A DNA stretch of 64,000 nt from AP-15 sp963738185 (GCA_963738185.1 CAVTVA010000003.1:2108001-2172000), one strand, 5' to 3'; counted from the stretch's first letter, positions 9,112-17,564 are shown. Program-made: numbers and translations. Notes: a model not told the origin generated them from the sequence alone.

Positions 9112-10298
9112 CGCGCCGCCGTTTGCGTCGGCCGCCCGCCGAGCCACCCGAACAGGCGCTCGATGCGGTCGAGCATCGGCCGGTGGAACTCGGTGTCTAC
9201 GTCGACATTGGCGCTCAGCCCGGCGGCCAGCGGATGGTTCGGGTCGAGCCGATCAAAGCTGAGCCGCACCGGCAGCCGCTGCACCACCTTGACCCAGTTG
9301 CCGGTCGCGTTCTCCGCCGGCAACAGCGAAAAGGTCAGCCCGGTTCCCGGGCTCATGCTCTGCACCTTGGCCTGGAACACGACATCGGGATAGGTGTCGA
9401 TTTCGACCGTCGCGGTTTGGCCGGGCCGCATATGGGTGAGCTCGGTTTCCTTGAAATTCGCGGTCACCCAGACGCGCTTGGTCGACACCAGCGAAAATAG
9501 CGCGGTCGGCGGCGCGCCGGTGTTGACACCCTGGACCCAGTCGCCGGGCTGCAGCTGATCGACCTTGGTGACGATGCCGGCTTCGGGGGCGCGCACCACG
9601 GTGTAGGAGAGGTTTAGCTCGGCCCGGTCGAGCGCGGCCTGGGCGTGCTGCACCATCGGATGCTGATCGACCGGGATGTCGGGATCGCCGCCGAGGCTGG
9701 CGAGCGTGCTGGCGACGTCCTGCTCCTTTGAGGCCAGCTGCTCGCGGGCGATCTTGTAGGCGTGGTTGCTCTGGTCGTATTGGGCTTGTGAGGCGGTGCC
9801 CGACGCGAGCAGCCGCTGCTGGCGCTGCAGCTCGCGCTGCTGATAGATCAGGGTCGCCTCGGTGGCGGCGGCGTCGGCCTTTTTCTGCTGATAGGTTGCC
9901 TTCATCGCCTCGATCTGGAGCTTGACCGAGGCGAGCTGCGCCTTCGCCTCCTCGACGGCGATGCGGAACGGCCGCTGGTCGATGGTGAACAGCACCTGCC
10001 CCGCCTTGACCAGCTGATTGTCGCGCACATCGACTTCGGCGACCCGGCCGGACACCTCGTTGCTGATCGAGACCCTGGCGGCGTCGACATAGGCGTCGTC
10101 GGTCGAGATGTAGCGGCCGGTTGTCAGGTACCACCAGCCGGCGGCCAGCAGCACGATGACCGGCCCGAGCAGCATCAGCGGCAGCCGCAGCCGCTGGCGC
10201 CACGAGCGCCGCCGGCCGATCAGCGGCGGCCGCGCATCGACCGCCGCGCGCAGCGCGCCGAGAGCCGGCACCGTCTCGTCTTCGGTAGAGGTCGTCAT
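9108..10298 (-). CDS. HlyD/EmrA family membrane fusion (adaptor) protein
   Basis: 396-residue periplasmic adaptor. It has one N-terminal transmembrane segment (about 38-58), a biotinyl-lipoyl half-motif (G-R-V-A-E-V-D-V-R-D-N-Q-L-V-K-A-G), a long Gln/Ala-rich coiled-coil hairpin (about 115-215), the second lipoyl half (V-R-A-P-E-A-G-I-V), and a beta-barrel domain. It should bridge the DHA2 pump to an outer-membrane channel. ATGA overlap with marR upstream and GTGA overlap with the pump downstream show a tightly coupled operon. No outer-membrane TolC-like gene is present in the window. Confidence 0.93.
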   Translation of the reverse strand: MTTSTEDETVPALGALRAAVDARPPLIGRRRSWRQRLRLPLMLLGPVIVLLAAGWWYLTTGRYISTDDAYVDAARVSISNEVSGRVAEVDVRDNQLVKAGQVLFTIDQRPFRIAVEEAKAQLASVKLQIEAMKATYQQKKADAAATEATLIYQQRELQRQQRLLASGTASQAQYDQSNHAYKIAREQLASKEQDVASTLASLGGDPDIPVDQHPMVQHAQAALDRAELNLSYTVVRAPEAGIVTKVDQLQPGDWVQGVNTGAPPTALFSLVSTKRVWVTANFKETELTHMRPGQTATVEIDTYPDVVFQAKVQSMSPGTGLTFSLLPAENATGNWVKVVQRLPVRLSFDRLDPNHPLAAGLSANVDVDTEFHRPMLDRIERLFGWLGGRPTQTAAR

Positions 10299-10834
10299 TG
10301 ATGGCCCCCAACCGGGGCCAGAGCGGCTTCGGCCGCGAGCCGGCGCCGGGCGGCGCGCTGGCTCGGCTGATCGGCCTCGGGCGATGGCGGCGCCGAGGCG
10401 GGAGGAGCCGGTTCGGCGAGATTGCCGTGAACCCGGCGCAGCAGCTCGACCAGATGCCGGCCCTCGTCTTCCGACAGATTGGCAAAGGCCTCGCGCCGGA
10501 CCTCGGTCGACAGATCGAGGATGCGGGCGAGGATCGGCCGGGCCTTTTCGGTCAGCACCAGCCGGCGGGCGCGGCGGTCGTCAGGGTCGGGCCGGCGCTC
10601 GACCCAACCCTCCTCCTCCATCCGGTCGAGCTGCCGAACCAGGGTCATCGGCTTGATCTCGAGCAGATCGGCGAGGCCGGCCTGGTGGATCCCTTCGTGA
10701 CGCGCGAGATAGCCTAAGACCCGGCATTGCGATCGGGTCAGGCCGAGGAACAGCAGGGCCCGCTGGTTGAAGCGCCGCGCGAACAGCCGCGCCACGTCGT
10801 GGACGAGATAGCCGAAACTGCGTTCCAGTCTCAT
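10295..10834 (-). CDS. MarR family transcriptional regulator
   Basis: 179-residue winged-helix dimeric regulator. It has a dimerisation N-terminus, a helix-turn-helix (Q-A-G-L-A-D-L-L-E-I-K-P-M-T-L-V-R) and a wing carrying D-P-D-D-R-R-A-R. The ATG at 10834 is preferred over a TTG at 10846 because the AAGGG at about 10848-10852 is too close to the TTG. The C-terminal 35 residues (Pro/Ala/Arg) look disordered. It is first gene of the efflux operon and probably represses it; a 26-bp motif at 10925-10950, about 90 bp upstream of its start, is repeated before the other two pump genes. Confidence 0.92.
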   Translation of the reverse strand: MRLERSFGYLVHDVARLFARRFNQRALLFLGLTRSQCRVLGYLARHEGIHQAGLADLLEIKPMTLVRQLDRMEEEGWVERRPDPDDRRARRLVLTEKARPILARILDLSTEVRREAFANLSEDEGRHLVELLRRVHGNLAEPAPPASAPPSPEADQPSQRAARRRLAAEAALAPVGGHQ

Positions 10835-10924
10835 CTTGGCTGCCAAACCCTTAAAGAACCACCCGATGGTGATAATAAGCTATGATACGCAAAATTCGAG
10901 CGTTGCCATCACTCCTGATCGCGC

Positions 10925-10950
10925 GGCTGCCAATCGAGAATTCGATAGCT
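10925..10950 (-). promoter_or_regulatory. Candidate MarR operator, copy 1 (upstream of marR operon)
   Basis: A 26-bp sequence found three times in the window, each upstream of one efflux transcription unit. Read on the minus strand the core is ATCGA-ATTC-TCGAT, a perfect 5-bp inverted repeat with a 4-bp spacer, as expected for a dimeric winged-helix protein. This copy is the most symmetric. It lies about 90-115 bp upstream of the marR start. The regulator assignment is inference from position. Confidence 0.6.
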
Positions 10951-10972
10951 TCAGCAGCCCGGAGCTGCGGCG

Positions 10973-12535
10973 TCAGCCGGCGCGCTGCGTCTGCAGTCCG
11001 CGGGGCTCGCCGCCGCTTCTCGCCCCCCTGGCGACGCGCGCGCGGCGGACCAGCAGCAGCAGCGGGATCGTCGCCAGGACGATGAACATCATCAGCGCGT
11101 AGACATCGATATAGGAGACCATCGAGGCCTGGCGGGTCACCTCGGCATTCAGCGCCGCGATGCCCGAAGGCGTCGTCAGACTGTAGCGTGCGGGCAATTG
11201 CGGCGCCTGCGCCAGCCAGTTGCCGGGATGCAGCCCTTCGACCAGGCGCGAGTGGACGATTTGGGTGTTCTCGGCCAGCAGCGCCTCGAAGATCGAGATG
11301 CCGATGCTGCCGCCGAGATTGCGCGTCAGGCTTCTGAGCGCGGTCCCCTGGGTCAGCATGTGCCGCGGCAGGTTGGAGAGCGCCAACGTGTTGAGCGGAA
11401 CAAAGGTGCAGCCGAGCCCGAAGCCTTGCAGCAAGCCCGAGATCACGACCGGCGCCATGCCCATCTGCAGCGAAAACCCGGTCATTATCCACAACGAGAC
11501 CACGGTCAGCAGCAGCCCGCTCAGGATCAACAGCCGGTTGTCGATCCGGTTGATGATCCGCCCGACCAGAAACATCGCCAGCATCGTGCCGACGCCGCGG
11601 GGTGCGGTCACCACCCCGGCGGTAAACACCGGGTAATTCAGCAGCGATTCGAGCATGGTCGGCAGCAACGCCAAGGTGCCGCTGAGGATGCCGCCGATAA
11701 AGAAGATCAGGATGGTCCCGGCCGCAAAATTCGGGCTTTTCAACAAATCCCGATTGAGAAACGACCGCTCACCCGCCGTCGCCGTATGGACCACGAATAG
11801 GTAGAAGAAGGTCGCCGCCACCCCCGCGTAAAACCAGATCTCGGTGGAATTGAACCAGTCTTTGAGCTCGCCGCGGTCGAGCATCATCTGCAAGGCGCCG
11901 ATGCCGATGCTCAAGGCGATAAAGCCGAAGAAGTCGAACGCCTCGCGGTGGGTGCGCCGGGATTCGCGGATGAAGACGAAAATCCCGAGCGCGGCGAGCA
12001 GCCCTAGCGGCAGGTTGATATAGAAGCACCAGCGCCAGCTGTAGACCTGGGTCAGCCAGCCGCCGAGGATCGGGCCGCAGATCGGGCCGAGCATGACGCC
12101 GATGCCCCAGACCGCGATCGCCTGGCCATGCCGCTCGGGCGGGTTGATCTGCAAGAGGGTCGATTGCGACAGCGGCACCAGCGCCGCACCGCACATGCCT
12201 TGCAGGAAACGATAGCACACCAGCTGGGTCAGGCTGGTCGCGCTGCCACACAGCGCCGAGGCAAACGTGAACCCCAGGACCGAAGCCAAAAACACGTATT
12301 TGATGCCGAGCCGGCCGGCGAGCCAGCCGGTCAGCGGCGTCGTGATCGCGACCGCGACGATGTAGGAGGTCAGGACCCACGCGATCTGGTCCTGGGCTGC
12401 CGACAGGCTGCCCTGAATATGCGGCAGGGCGACATTGGCGATCGTGTTGTCGACGCCCTGCATGATCGTCGCCAGCATGATCGATGCCGTTATCGCCCGC
12501 CGGCTGGCAATCGGGCTGAGCGCCGCACTCCTCAC
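10973..12535 (-). CDS. DHA2 family efflux MFS transporter, second paralogue
   Basis: 520-residue, about 14-helix inner-membrane exporter, closely similar along its length to the pump at 7573-9111 (for example shared A-N-V-A-L-P-H, L-T-G-W-L-A-G-R-x-G-I-K-Y-V-F and L-L-D/M-L-D-R-G-E-L-K-D-W-F). Motif C is G-P-I-C-G-P-I-L-G-G-W. Its own adaptor gene is absent, so it may use the single HlyD protein of the neighbouring operon or act alone. The ATG at 12535 is the furthest upstream and begins just before the first helix. A copy of the 26-bp motif lies about 105 bp upstream. Confidence 0.9.
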   Translation of the reverse strand: MRSAALSPIASRRAITASIMLATIMQGVDNTIANVALPHIQGSLSAAQDQIAWVLTSYIVAVAITTPLTGWLAGRLGIKYVFLASVLGFTFASALCGSATSLTQLVCYRFLQGMCGAALVPLSQSTLLQINPPERHGQAIAVWGIGVMLGPICGPILGGWLTQVYSWRWCFYINLPLGLLAALGIFVFIRESRRTHREAFDFFGFIALSIGIGALQMMLDRGELKDWFNSTEIWFYAGVAATFFYLFVVHTATAGERSFLNRDLLKSPNFAAGTILIFFIGGILSGTLALLPTMLESLLNYPVFTAGVVTAPRGVGTMLAMFLVGRIINRIDNRLLILSGLLLTVVSLWIMTGFSLQMGMAPVVISGLLQGFGLGCTFVPLNTLALSNLPRHMLTQGTALRSLTRNLGGSIGISIFEALLAENTQIVHSRLVEGLHPGNWLAQAPQLPARYSLTTPSGIAALNAEVTRQASMVSYIDVYALMMFIVLATIPLLLLVRRARVARGARSGGEPRGLQTQRAG

Positions 12536-12639
12536 CGCGAGCCCCGCGCGCCGCGATATAAAGCTGCCAAAACGCGATAATCAGCCATGCACGCTATATG
12601 CTTCCATACAGCGCCGCCGGTCTCTACCGCCACCCGCGC

Positions 12640-12665
12640 GGCTGGCAGTCGGAAATTCGATGGCT
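12640..12665 (-). promoter_or_regulatory. Candidate MarR operator, copy 2 (upstream of second DHA2 pump)
   Basis: Second copy of the 26-bp motif. It differs from copy 1 at five positions, and the right half-site is weaker (CCGAC for TCGAT), but the outer GGCTG and GGCT ends on the + strand are kept. It sits about 105-130 bp upstream of the second pump's start codon, in the 221-bp gap that otherwise shows no gene. Confidence 0.55.
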
Positions 12666-12756
12666 GGGCGAAGATCGATGGCTAAGCGGATGTCCGGCCT
12701 TCTTGACGCCCGCGCCGAGCGCGGTAGAGCGCGCAGTGCGGCCGCCGCCCGTTCCG

Positions 12757-14310
12757 TCAATCGGCCTGGCGCGGCTGCAGGCTGCCATCGAGCGCCGGCG
12801 CCTCGCGGTCACGGCTCGGCCGGATCAGCAGCAGCAAGCCGACCGAGGCGACGGCGATGACCATCATCACCACGAAATCATTGATGTAGGCGACCATCGC
12901 CGCCTGCCGGGTAACCTCGGCGTTGAGCGCCGCCATGCCTGGAAGCGTGGTCAGGCTGTAGGGTGCTGCGAGAAAGGGCGCGCGGGCCAGCGGGTTGTCC
13001 GGGCGCAGCTGCTCGACCAGGCGCGAATGGACGATCTGGGTGTTCTGCGTCAGCAACGCCTCAAGCACGGCGATGCCGATGCTGCCGCCGAGGTTGCGCA
13101 TCAGGCTCCTGAGCGCGGTCCCCTGGGTCAGGATGTGGCGCGGCAGGTGCGACAGCGCGATCGTGTTCAGCGGCACAAAGGTGCAGCCGAGGCCGAACCC
13201 CTGCACCAGTCCGGAGACGATGACCGGCTCCATCCCCATCTGCAGCGAGAACTGGGTCATCTGCCACATCGAGAACGCGGTCAGCAGCAGCCCGAGCAGG
13301 ATCAGCAGGCGGTTGTCGACGCGGTTGATGGCGCGGGCGATGACAAACATCGCGATCATCGAGCCGATGCCGCGCGGCGCCGTGACCAGCCCGGTGGTCA
13401 GCACCGGGTAGCTCATCAGATCCTGCAGCATCGTCGGCAGCAGCGCCAAGGTCCCGTTCATGATCAGCCCGACCAGGAACATCAGCAGGGTGCCGACGAC
13501 GAAATTGACGTTTTTTAGGAGGTCGCGGCTGACAAACGAGCGGTCGCTCGCGGTCGCCGTGTGCACGATGAACAGGTAGAGAGCCACGCTGCAGACAGCC
13601 GCCTCGGCCCAGATTTCGGTCGAGCCGAACCAATCCTTGAGCTGGCCGCGGTCGAGCAGCATCTGCAGGGCGCCGATCGCCAGGCTCAAGGTGACAAAGC
13701 CGAGCAGGTCGAACGGCTCGCGATGGGCATGGCGGGTGTCGCGGCCAAAGACCAGCATGCCCAGCGTGGCGATGATGCCGACCGGCAAATTAATATAAAA
13801 GCACCAGCGCCAGTTGTAGTCGTAGGTCAGCCAGCCGCCGAGCACCGGGCCGCAGATCGGCCCCAGGATCGTGCCGATGCCAAACACCGCCATCGCCTGA
13901 CCGTGGCGTTCGACCGGGTTGATCTGCAGCAGCACCGCCTGCGACAGCGGCACCAGCCCGGCGCCGCAGATCCCTTGCAGCCCACGATAGAGCACCAGCT
14001 CGGTCAGGCTGGTGGCGCTGCCGCACAGCGCCGAGGCGACGGTAAACCCGGAGACCGAAAGGACGAACACGATCTTGATGCCAAAGCGCCCGGCGAGCCA
14101 GCCGGTCAGCGGCATCATGATCGCCGCGCAGACAATGTACGAAGTCAGCACCCAGGCGATCTGGTCGAGCGATGCCGACAGGCTGCCGCGAATATGCGGC
14201 AGGGCCACGTTGGCGATCGTGGTGTCGAGCCCCTGCATGATGTTGGCGAGCATGATCGCGAAGGTCAGCGGCCCGCGATTGGCGATCGGCGGCCGCGGCT
14301 CGCTCCTCAC
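12757..14310 (-). CDS. DHA2 family efflux MFS transporter, third paralogue
   Basis: 517-residue, about 14-helix exporter, paralogous to the two preceding pumps and closest to the second one (shared L-G-C-T-F-V-P-L-N-T and L-P-R-H-x-L-T-Q-G-T-A-L-R-S-L). It has the DHA2 signatures D-T-T-I-A-N-V-A-L-P and motif C, G-P-I-C-G-P-V-L-G-G-W. No adaptor gene accompanies it. The ATG at 14310 begins a short hydrophilic tail before helix 1. A copy of the candidate operator lies about 195-220 bp upstream. The drug or metabolite exported is unknown. Confidence 0.9.
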   Translation of the reverse strand: MRSEPRPPIANRGPLTFAIMLANIMQGLDTTIANVALPHIRGSLSASLDQIAWVLTSYIVCAAIMMPLTGWLAGRFGIKIVFVLSVSGFTVASALCGSATSLTELVLYRGLQGICGAGLVPLSQAVLLQINPVERHGQAMAVFGIGTILGPICGPVLGGWLTYDYNWRWCFYINLPVGIIATLGMLVFGRDTRHAHREPFDLLGFVTLSLAIGALQMLLDRGQLKDWFGSTEIWAEAAVCSVALYLFIVHTATASDRSFVSRDLLKNVNFVVGTLLMFLVGLIMNGTLALLPTMLQDLMSYPVLTTGLVTAPRGIGSMIAMFVIARAINRVDNRLLILLGLLLTAFSMWQMTQFSLQMGMEPVIVSGLVQGFGLGCTFVPLNTIALSHLPRHILTQGTALRSLMRNLGGSIGIAVLEALLTQNTQIVHSRLVEQLRPDNPLARAPFLAAPYSLTTLPGMAALNAEVTRQAAMVAYINDFVVMMVIAVASVGLLLLIRPSRDREAPALDGSLQPRQAD

Positions 14311-14504
14311 CGCACCACCATGCCCGCGAGCTTGGATCGGCGGCGGCGTCCGTCAAAAGGGCAGGCGGCGGCGAAACCCCAGATCAATGCCGCGTCTCCT
14401 CCTCGGCGACCAAGGGGCCTTTGGCCTTTTGGTTGGATAGCCGCCACGCGATCATAGGCGCAGGCAACAGAAACCCAAAAACTCGCATCGCGGCGCGATC
14501 GGGT

Positions 14505-14530
14505 GGCTGACAGTCGAGAATTCGATGGCT
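14505..14530 (-). promoter_or_regulatory. Candidate MarR operator, copy 3 (upstream of third DHA2 pump)
   Basis: Third copy of the 26-bp motif. It keeps ATCGA-ATTC-TCGAC on the minus strand, one mismatch from the perfect inverted repeat of copy 1. It lies between the third pump and a divergent unknown gene, so it could influence both. Its presence inside the most upstream open frame of the divergent gene argues that this gene starts further downstream. Confidence 0.58.
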
Positions 14531-14658
14531 CTGCGCCAGGCGCTCTTGTGCGCCGCCCCCGATGCTCGCAAATTCTTGCGCAGACGCGATCCCGTGGCGC
14601 CCAGGGTTTTCTTCCGGGCCGCCGGGAAGGGAGATATCCGTCGCCAAACGCCAACCCC

Positions 14659-15450
14659 TTGCCGGCGCGCACTTTGGCCGAGGCGCTGATCGCCAGCGCC
14701 GACCCTCGGCTGTGGGCGCGCTATTGCCGCCTCGCCGCCGCGCTCGAGGCTCGGCCAGCCGTCGAGCCGACACCGGCGCCGGGCTCGCTCGAATGGCGGC
14801 GGCAGCAGGAGCAGCCGGCGGCGGCAACCGGACCGGCGGCCCCGCCATCGCCAGCGGCGCTCGACGCCGGGCGCCGGCGGCTCGCGCAGCGGGGTGCTTC
14901 GCGCCCATTTGCCGGGGCGCCGCCTCCATTCGGCGCTGCAGGGCGTGAGGCGTTTGCCGAATTTCTCGGGCGCCATCGCGGCGACCCGGCGCTGCTGGCG
15001 CAGGTCGCGGCAATCGAGGATCAGCTGGTCGCGGCGTTCGAGGCCCTCGGACGCGCCGGCGGCTTGCGGGCGAGCGGGTTTCGCGCCGGCGGTCGGGCCG
15101 AGGCGGCGGCGGATTGGTTCGGCCAAGTGCGCCTCGACTTCGCGCGCAACGCCATGGTGCTGCCCGACGGCTCCGAGATCGCCGGCGTCGAGGTGACGAG
15201 CGGCCCGAGCGCGGCCGAGGCGGCGCCCAGCGTTGCCGGCGGACGTCGCGAGCGCCCGGCCCAGGCGATGCTGCGCCAGGCGCTGATCGCGCTGTGGGAG
15301 CGCAAGGCGTTTGGCGCCGGGACCGGCAACGAGCGGGTGCTGGCGCTGGTACTACGCGAGCTCGGCCTGTCGCCGGCCGATCCGCCCTATGGGCTTAAGA
15401 GCGCCGAGACCGTGCGCAAGCTTAGAAAAGCGCTGAAGATGTCGCTTTAG
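14659..15450 (+). CDS. Hypothetical protein with a basic helical C-terminus
   Basis: Unknown protein of about 263 residues. The middle is Ala/Pro/Arg-rich and low in information. The last ~75 residues (W-E-R-K-A-F-G-A-G-T-G-N-E-R-V-L-A-L-V-L-R-E then S-A-E-T-V-R-K-L-R-K-A-L-K) read as an amphipathic helical bundle that could be a small helix-turn-helix. The start is uncertain. The frame is open from 14503, but that N-terminus encodes the operator motif, so the TTG at 14659 or the GTG at 14548 is more likely. It is divergent from the third pump and no family is recognised. Confidence 0.5.
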   Translation: MPARTLAEALIASADPRLWARYCRLAAALEARPAVEPTPAPGSLEWRRQQEQPAAATGPAAPPSPAALDAGRRRLAQRGASRPFAGAPPPFGAAGREAFAEFLGRHRGDPALLAQVAAIEDQLVAAFEALGRAGGLRASGFRAGGRAEAAADWFGQVRLDFARNAMVLPDGSEIAGVEVTSGPSAAEAAPSVAGGRRERPAQAMLRQALIALWERKAFGAGTGNERVLALVLRELGLSPADPPYGLKSAETVRKLRKALKMSL

Positions 15451-15614
15451 CCGCTCCGGCTGCGCCGAGCTTCCAGGCTTCCCGGGCTTCCAGGCTTCCA
15501 AGCTCGAAAGTTCGCGGCTGTCGCCCTACCGTCGCGCTGCCCATCTCGGTTCGCGGATCACCAGCGACCGCGCCGATATCGGCCGGACGCCACACACGAA
15601 AGCGAGCTCCGGCA

Positions 15615-15962
15615 ATGCTTCACCATCGACTGATCGCTCCCCTCGGCATGGCGCCCACCACGATCGAATTCTCCGGCGGCGACGAGCTCAGGGTGCCGCC
15701 GAACGGCGTCGTCGAGATCCCGCATGCGCTCGAAATGCCGGGCGATTCCGGCGTGTTCGAGCCGGTCGGCCGCACCGTCGAGACCGGCTGGCTGCGGCAA
15801 TTGCTCGACCTCGGATTTCAGCTTCTGCCTCCATCGGGCACGGCCGCCGACCGCCCGCCGGCCGGCCGCTACGACGGCGACACCTTCTTCGACCAGACCC
15901 TCGGCCGCCCGCTCTGGTGGTCCGCCAACGCCTGGCGCACCGCTAGTGGGGAAGCAGCCTAG
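15615..15962 (+). CDS. Small protein with a phage tail-type C-terminal motif
   Basis: 115-residue protein of unknown function. Its C-terminus, T-F-F-D-Q-T-L-G-R-P-L-W-W-S-A-N-A-W, resembles the short terminal module seen at the end of many phage or gene-transfer-agent tail-associated proteins (F-D-T-T-L-G-x-P-x-W-W-N-G-x-x-W). The N-terminus contains a possible beta-rich region. No other phage gene is adjacent, so it may be a relic or a stand-alone carrier of this module. The ribosome site is weak and the start uncertain. Confidence 0.5.
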   Translation: MLHHRLIAPLGMAPTTIEFSGGDELRVPPNGVVEIPHALEMPGDSGVFEPVGRTVETGWLRQLLDLGFQLLPPSGTAADRPPAGRYDGDTFFDQTLGRPLWWSANAWRTASGEAA

Positions 15963-16204
15963 CTCCGGTTGGGCGAAAGGGCGCATCCAAAGCATAAGAA
16001 GATCGGTGAAACATTGTTTTCGATAGGACCGTCTTTGGTATGGGCTCGGCGTGGTCGCGTCCGGGGCCGTGCGCCGGCGGAATCGACATGCAATTTTAGA
16101 GCGAGCCTATACGCCGTCCCTTGACGCGGTGGACTGTCCAGCGCAACCTTCGCCTGGAACAACGGTTTTTCGCGCTTGTTGAACCTCAACGGAAGAAGGC
16201 GAGG

Positions 16205-16441
16205 ATGGCGCGCCCGGTTCATCCGGACAAGGACGTTGAGGCGGCGGTGGTTTATGCGGAATCGAAAGGCTGGCGGTGCGAGCCGCGGATGGGGCATGCC
16301 TGGGGCCGGCTGTTTTGCCCGGGTGGACGGCGCGGCGATTGCATTGTTTCGGTATGGTCTACGCCAGCCGACCTGTTCTCGCACGCTCGAGCGATCCGCC
16401 GCAGGGTAAATGCGTGCACGCACCGGAGGAGCCGCCCATGA
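16205..16441 (+). CDS. HicA-like small protein (possible toxin)
   Basis: 78-residue basic protein starting H-P-D-K-D-V-E-A-A-V-V-Y-A-E-S-K-G-W, followed by G-H-A-W-G-R-L-F-C-P-G. This fits the HicA/dsRBD-like mRNA-interferase fold, with a conserved His after a Gly as in HicA toxins. The ATG at 16205 follows a purine-rich GGAAGAAGGCGAGG. The gene overlaps the next by ATGA, the usual arrangement for a two-gene module. Toxicity is inference from fold and context. Confidence 0.6.
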   Translation: MARPVHPDKDVEAAVVYAESKGWRCEPRMGHAWGRLFCPGGRRGDCIVSVWSTPADLFSHARAIRRRVNACTHRRSRP

Positions 16442-16671
16442 ACTTCGGGTTCACGATACAGGTAGCGGGCATCGATGCCCAAAAGGGCGACTACGAGGAC
16501 ACGCTCCACGAGGCGGGCTGCGATGATGCGCTCGTTGTCGTGCTCGACGGCACGATTTTCCTCGATTTCCAGCGCGAGGCCGTTAGCTTCGAGGAGGCGG
16601 TCAAGTCGGCGTCTCGCAGCGTGGAGAAGGCAGGCGGTCGCGTGGTGAAGGTTTCTCCGCTTCCCGACTGA
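16438..16671 (+). CDS. Partner of HicA-like protein (possible antitoxin)
   Basis: 77-residue acidic protein (F-G-F-T-I-Q-V-A-G start, then G-C-D-D-A-L-V-V-V-L-D-G-T-I-F-L-D-F and a helix with E-E-A-V-K-S-A). The beta-alpha pattern suggests a ferredoxin-like fold like that of the HicB N-domain, without a DNA-binding tail. It overlaps the upstream gene by 4 bp. Similar adjacent pairs (a HicA-like gene followed by a short G-C-D-D-A protein) recur in proteobacteria. Antitoxin function is inferred. Confidence 0.6.
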   Translation: MNFGFTIQVAGIDAQKGDYEDTLHEAGCDDALVVVLDGTIFLDFQREAVSFEEAVKSASRSVEKAGGRVVKVSPLPD

Positions 16672-16688
16672 GGCCCGAATCTATCCAA

Positions 16689-17564
16689 TTATCCCGATCG
16701 AGCCTTTCTGTCGCCAAGCGCGCGTGCGACAATCTCCTGGGGCCGAAGCCCCTCCGCCCGCATTGCCCGGATGGTTTGCGCGCCGTCGCGTTTGGCGAGG
16801 CGGCGGCCGGTCTGATCGGTCAAGAGCGGGTGATGGCGATAGCGCGGCGTTGGCAGCCCGAGCAGGGCCTGCAGCACGCGGTGGATGTGCGTCGAGGGGG
16901 CGAGGTCCGCGCCGCGGGTGACCAAGGTCACCCCCTGGATCGCGTCATCCACCGTCACCGCGAGATGGTAGCTCGTCGGCATCCCTTTGCGCGCCAGCAC
17001 GACATCGCCGAGCGCCATCGGCTCGGCCCGCACCCGGTGCGGCTCGCCGCCGCCTTGCTCGATCCAGTCGAGCGGGCCGGTCAGCGCCAGCGCGCGGGCG
17101 ACGTCCAGGCGAAGCGCGTAATCGAGCCCGGCCCGTTGCCGCAGCGCGCGCTCGGCCGGACCGAGCCGCCGGCAAGTGCCGGGGTAAGCCGGCCCCGCCT
17201 CACCCTGCGGCGCTCCGCCGGCGCGGGCGATCTCGGCCTGGATCTCGCGCCGGGTGCAGAAGCAAGGGTAGAGCACACCCAGCGCATCGAGACGGTTGAG
17301 GGCATTGCAGTAATCGGCGAAATGCTCGGATTGCCGGCGCACCTCGCCGTCCCAGTCGAGCCCGAGCCAGGCCAGATCCTCGATGATCGCCGCGGCGTAT
17401 TCGTCGCGGCAGCGGGTCCGGTCGATGTCCTCGAGCCGCAGCAGAAAGCGTCCGCCGGCCGCGCGCGCGGCGCGCCACCCTTCGAGCGCCGAGCGGACAT
17501 GGCCAAGATGCAGATACCCAGTCGGGCTCGGCGCGAACCGCGTTACCACCGGGCCGGCGGTCAT
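16689..17564 (-). CDS. gluQ: Glutamyl-Q tRNA(Asp) synthetase
   Basis: 291-residue truncated glutamyl-tRNA synthetase without an anticodon-binding domain, as expected for GluQ, which glutamylates queuosine in the anticodon loop of tRNA(Asp). The class I signature F-A-P-S-P-T-G-Y-L-H-L-G-H is at the N-terminus, R-L-A-K-R-D-G is the KMSKS equivalent, and P-C-F-C-T-R-R plus Y-P-G-T-C-R supply the zinc-site residues. The ATG at 17564 was chosen because family homology begins there. It is divergent from the esterase gene at 17642. Confidence 0.92.
   Translation of the reverse strand: MTAGPVVTRFAPSPTGYLHLGHVRSALEGWRAARAAGGRFLLRLEDIDRTRCRDEYAAAIIEDLAWLGLDWDGEVRRQSEHFADYCNALNRLDALGVLYPCFCTRREIQAEIARAGGAPQGEAGPAYPGTCRRLGPAERALRQRAGLDYALRLDVARALALTGPLDWIEQGGGEPHRVRAEPMALGDVVLARKGMPTSYHLAVTVDDAIQGVTLVTRGADLAPSTHIHRVLQALLGLPTPRYRHHPLLTDQTGRRLAKRDGAQTIRAMRAEGLRPQEIVARALGDRKARSG

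Noticed and set aside
15615..16671. A prophage between 14.6 and 16.7 kb
   Set aside because: Only one protein has a tail-type motif; no integrase, capsid, portal or terminase gene was seen.
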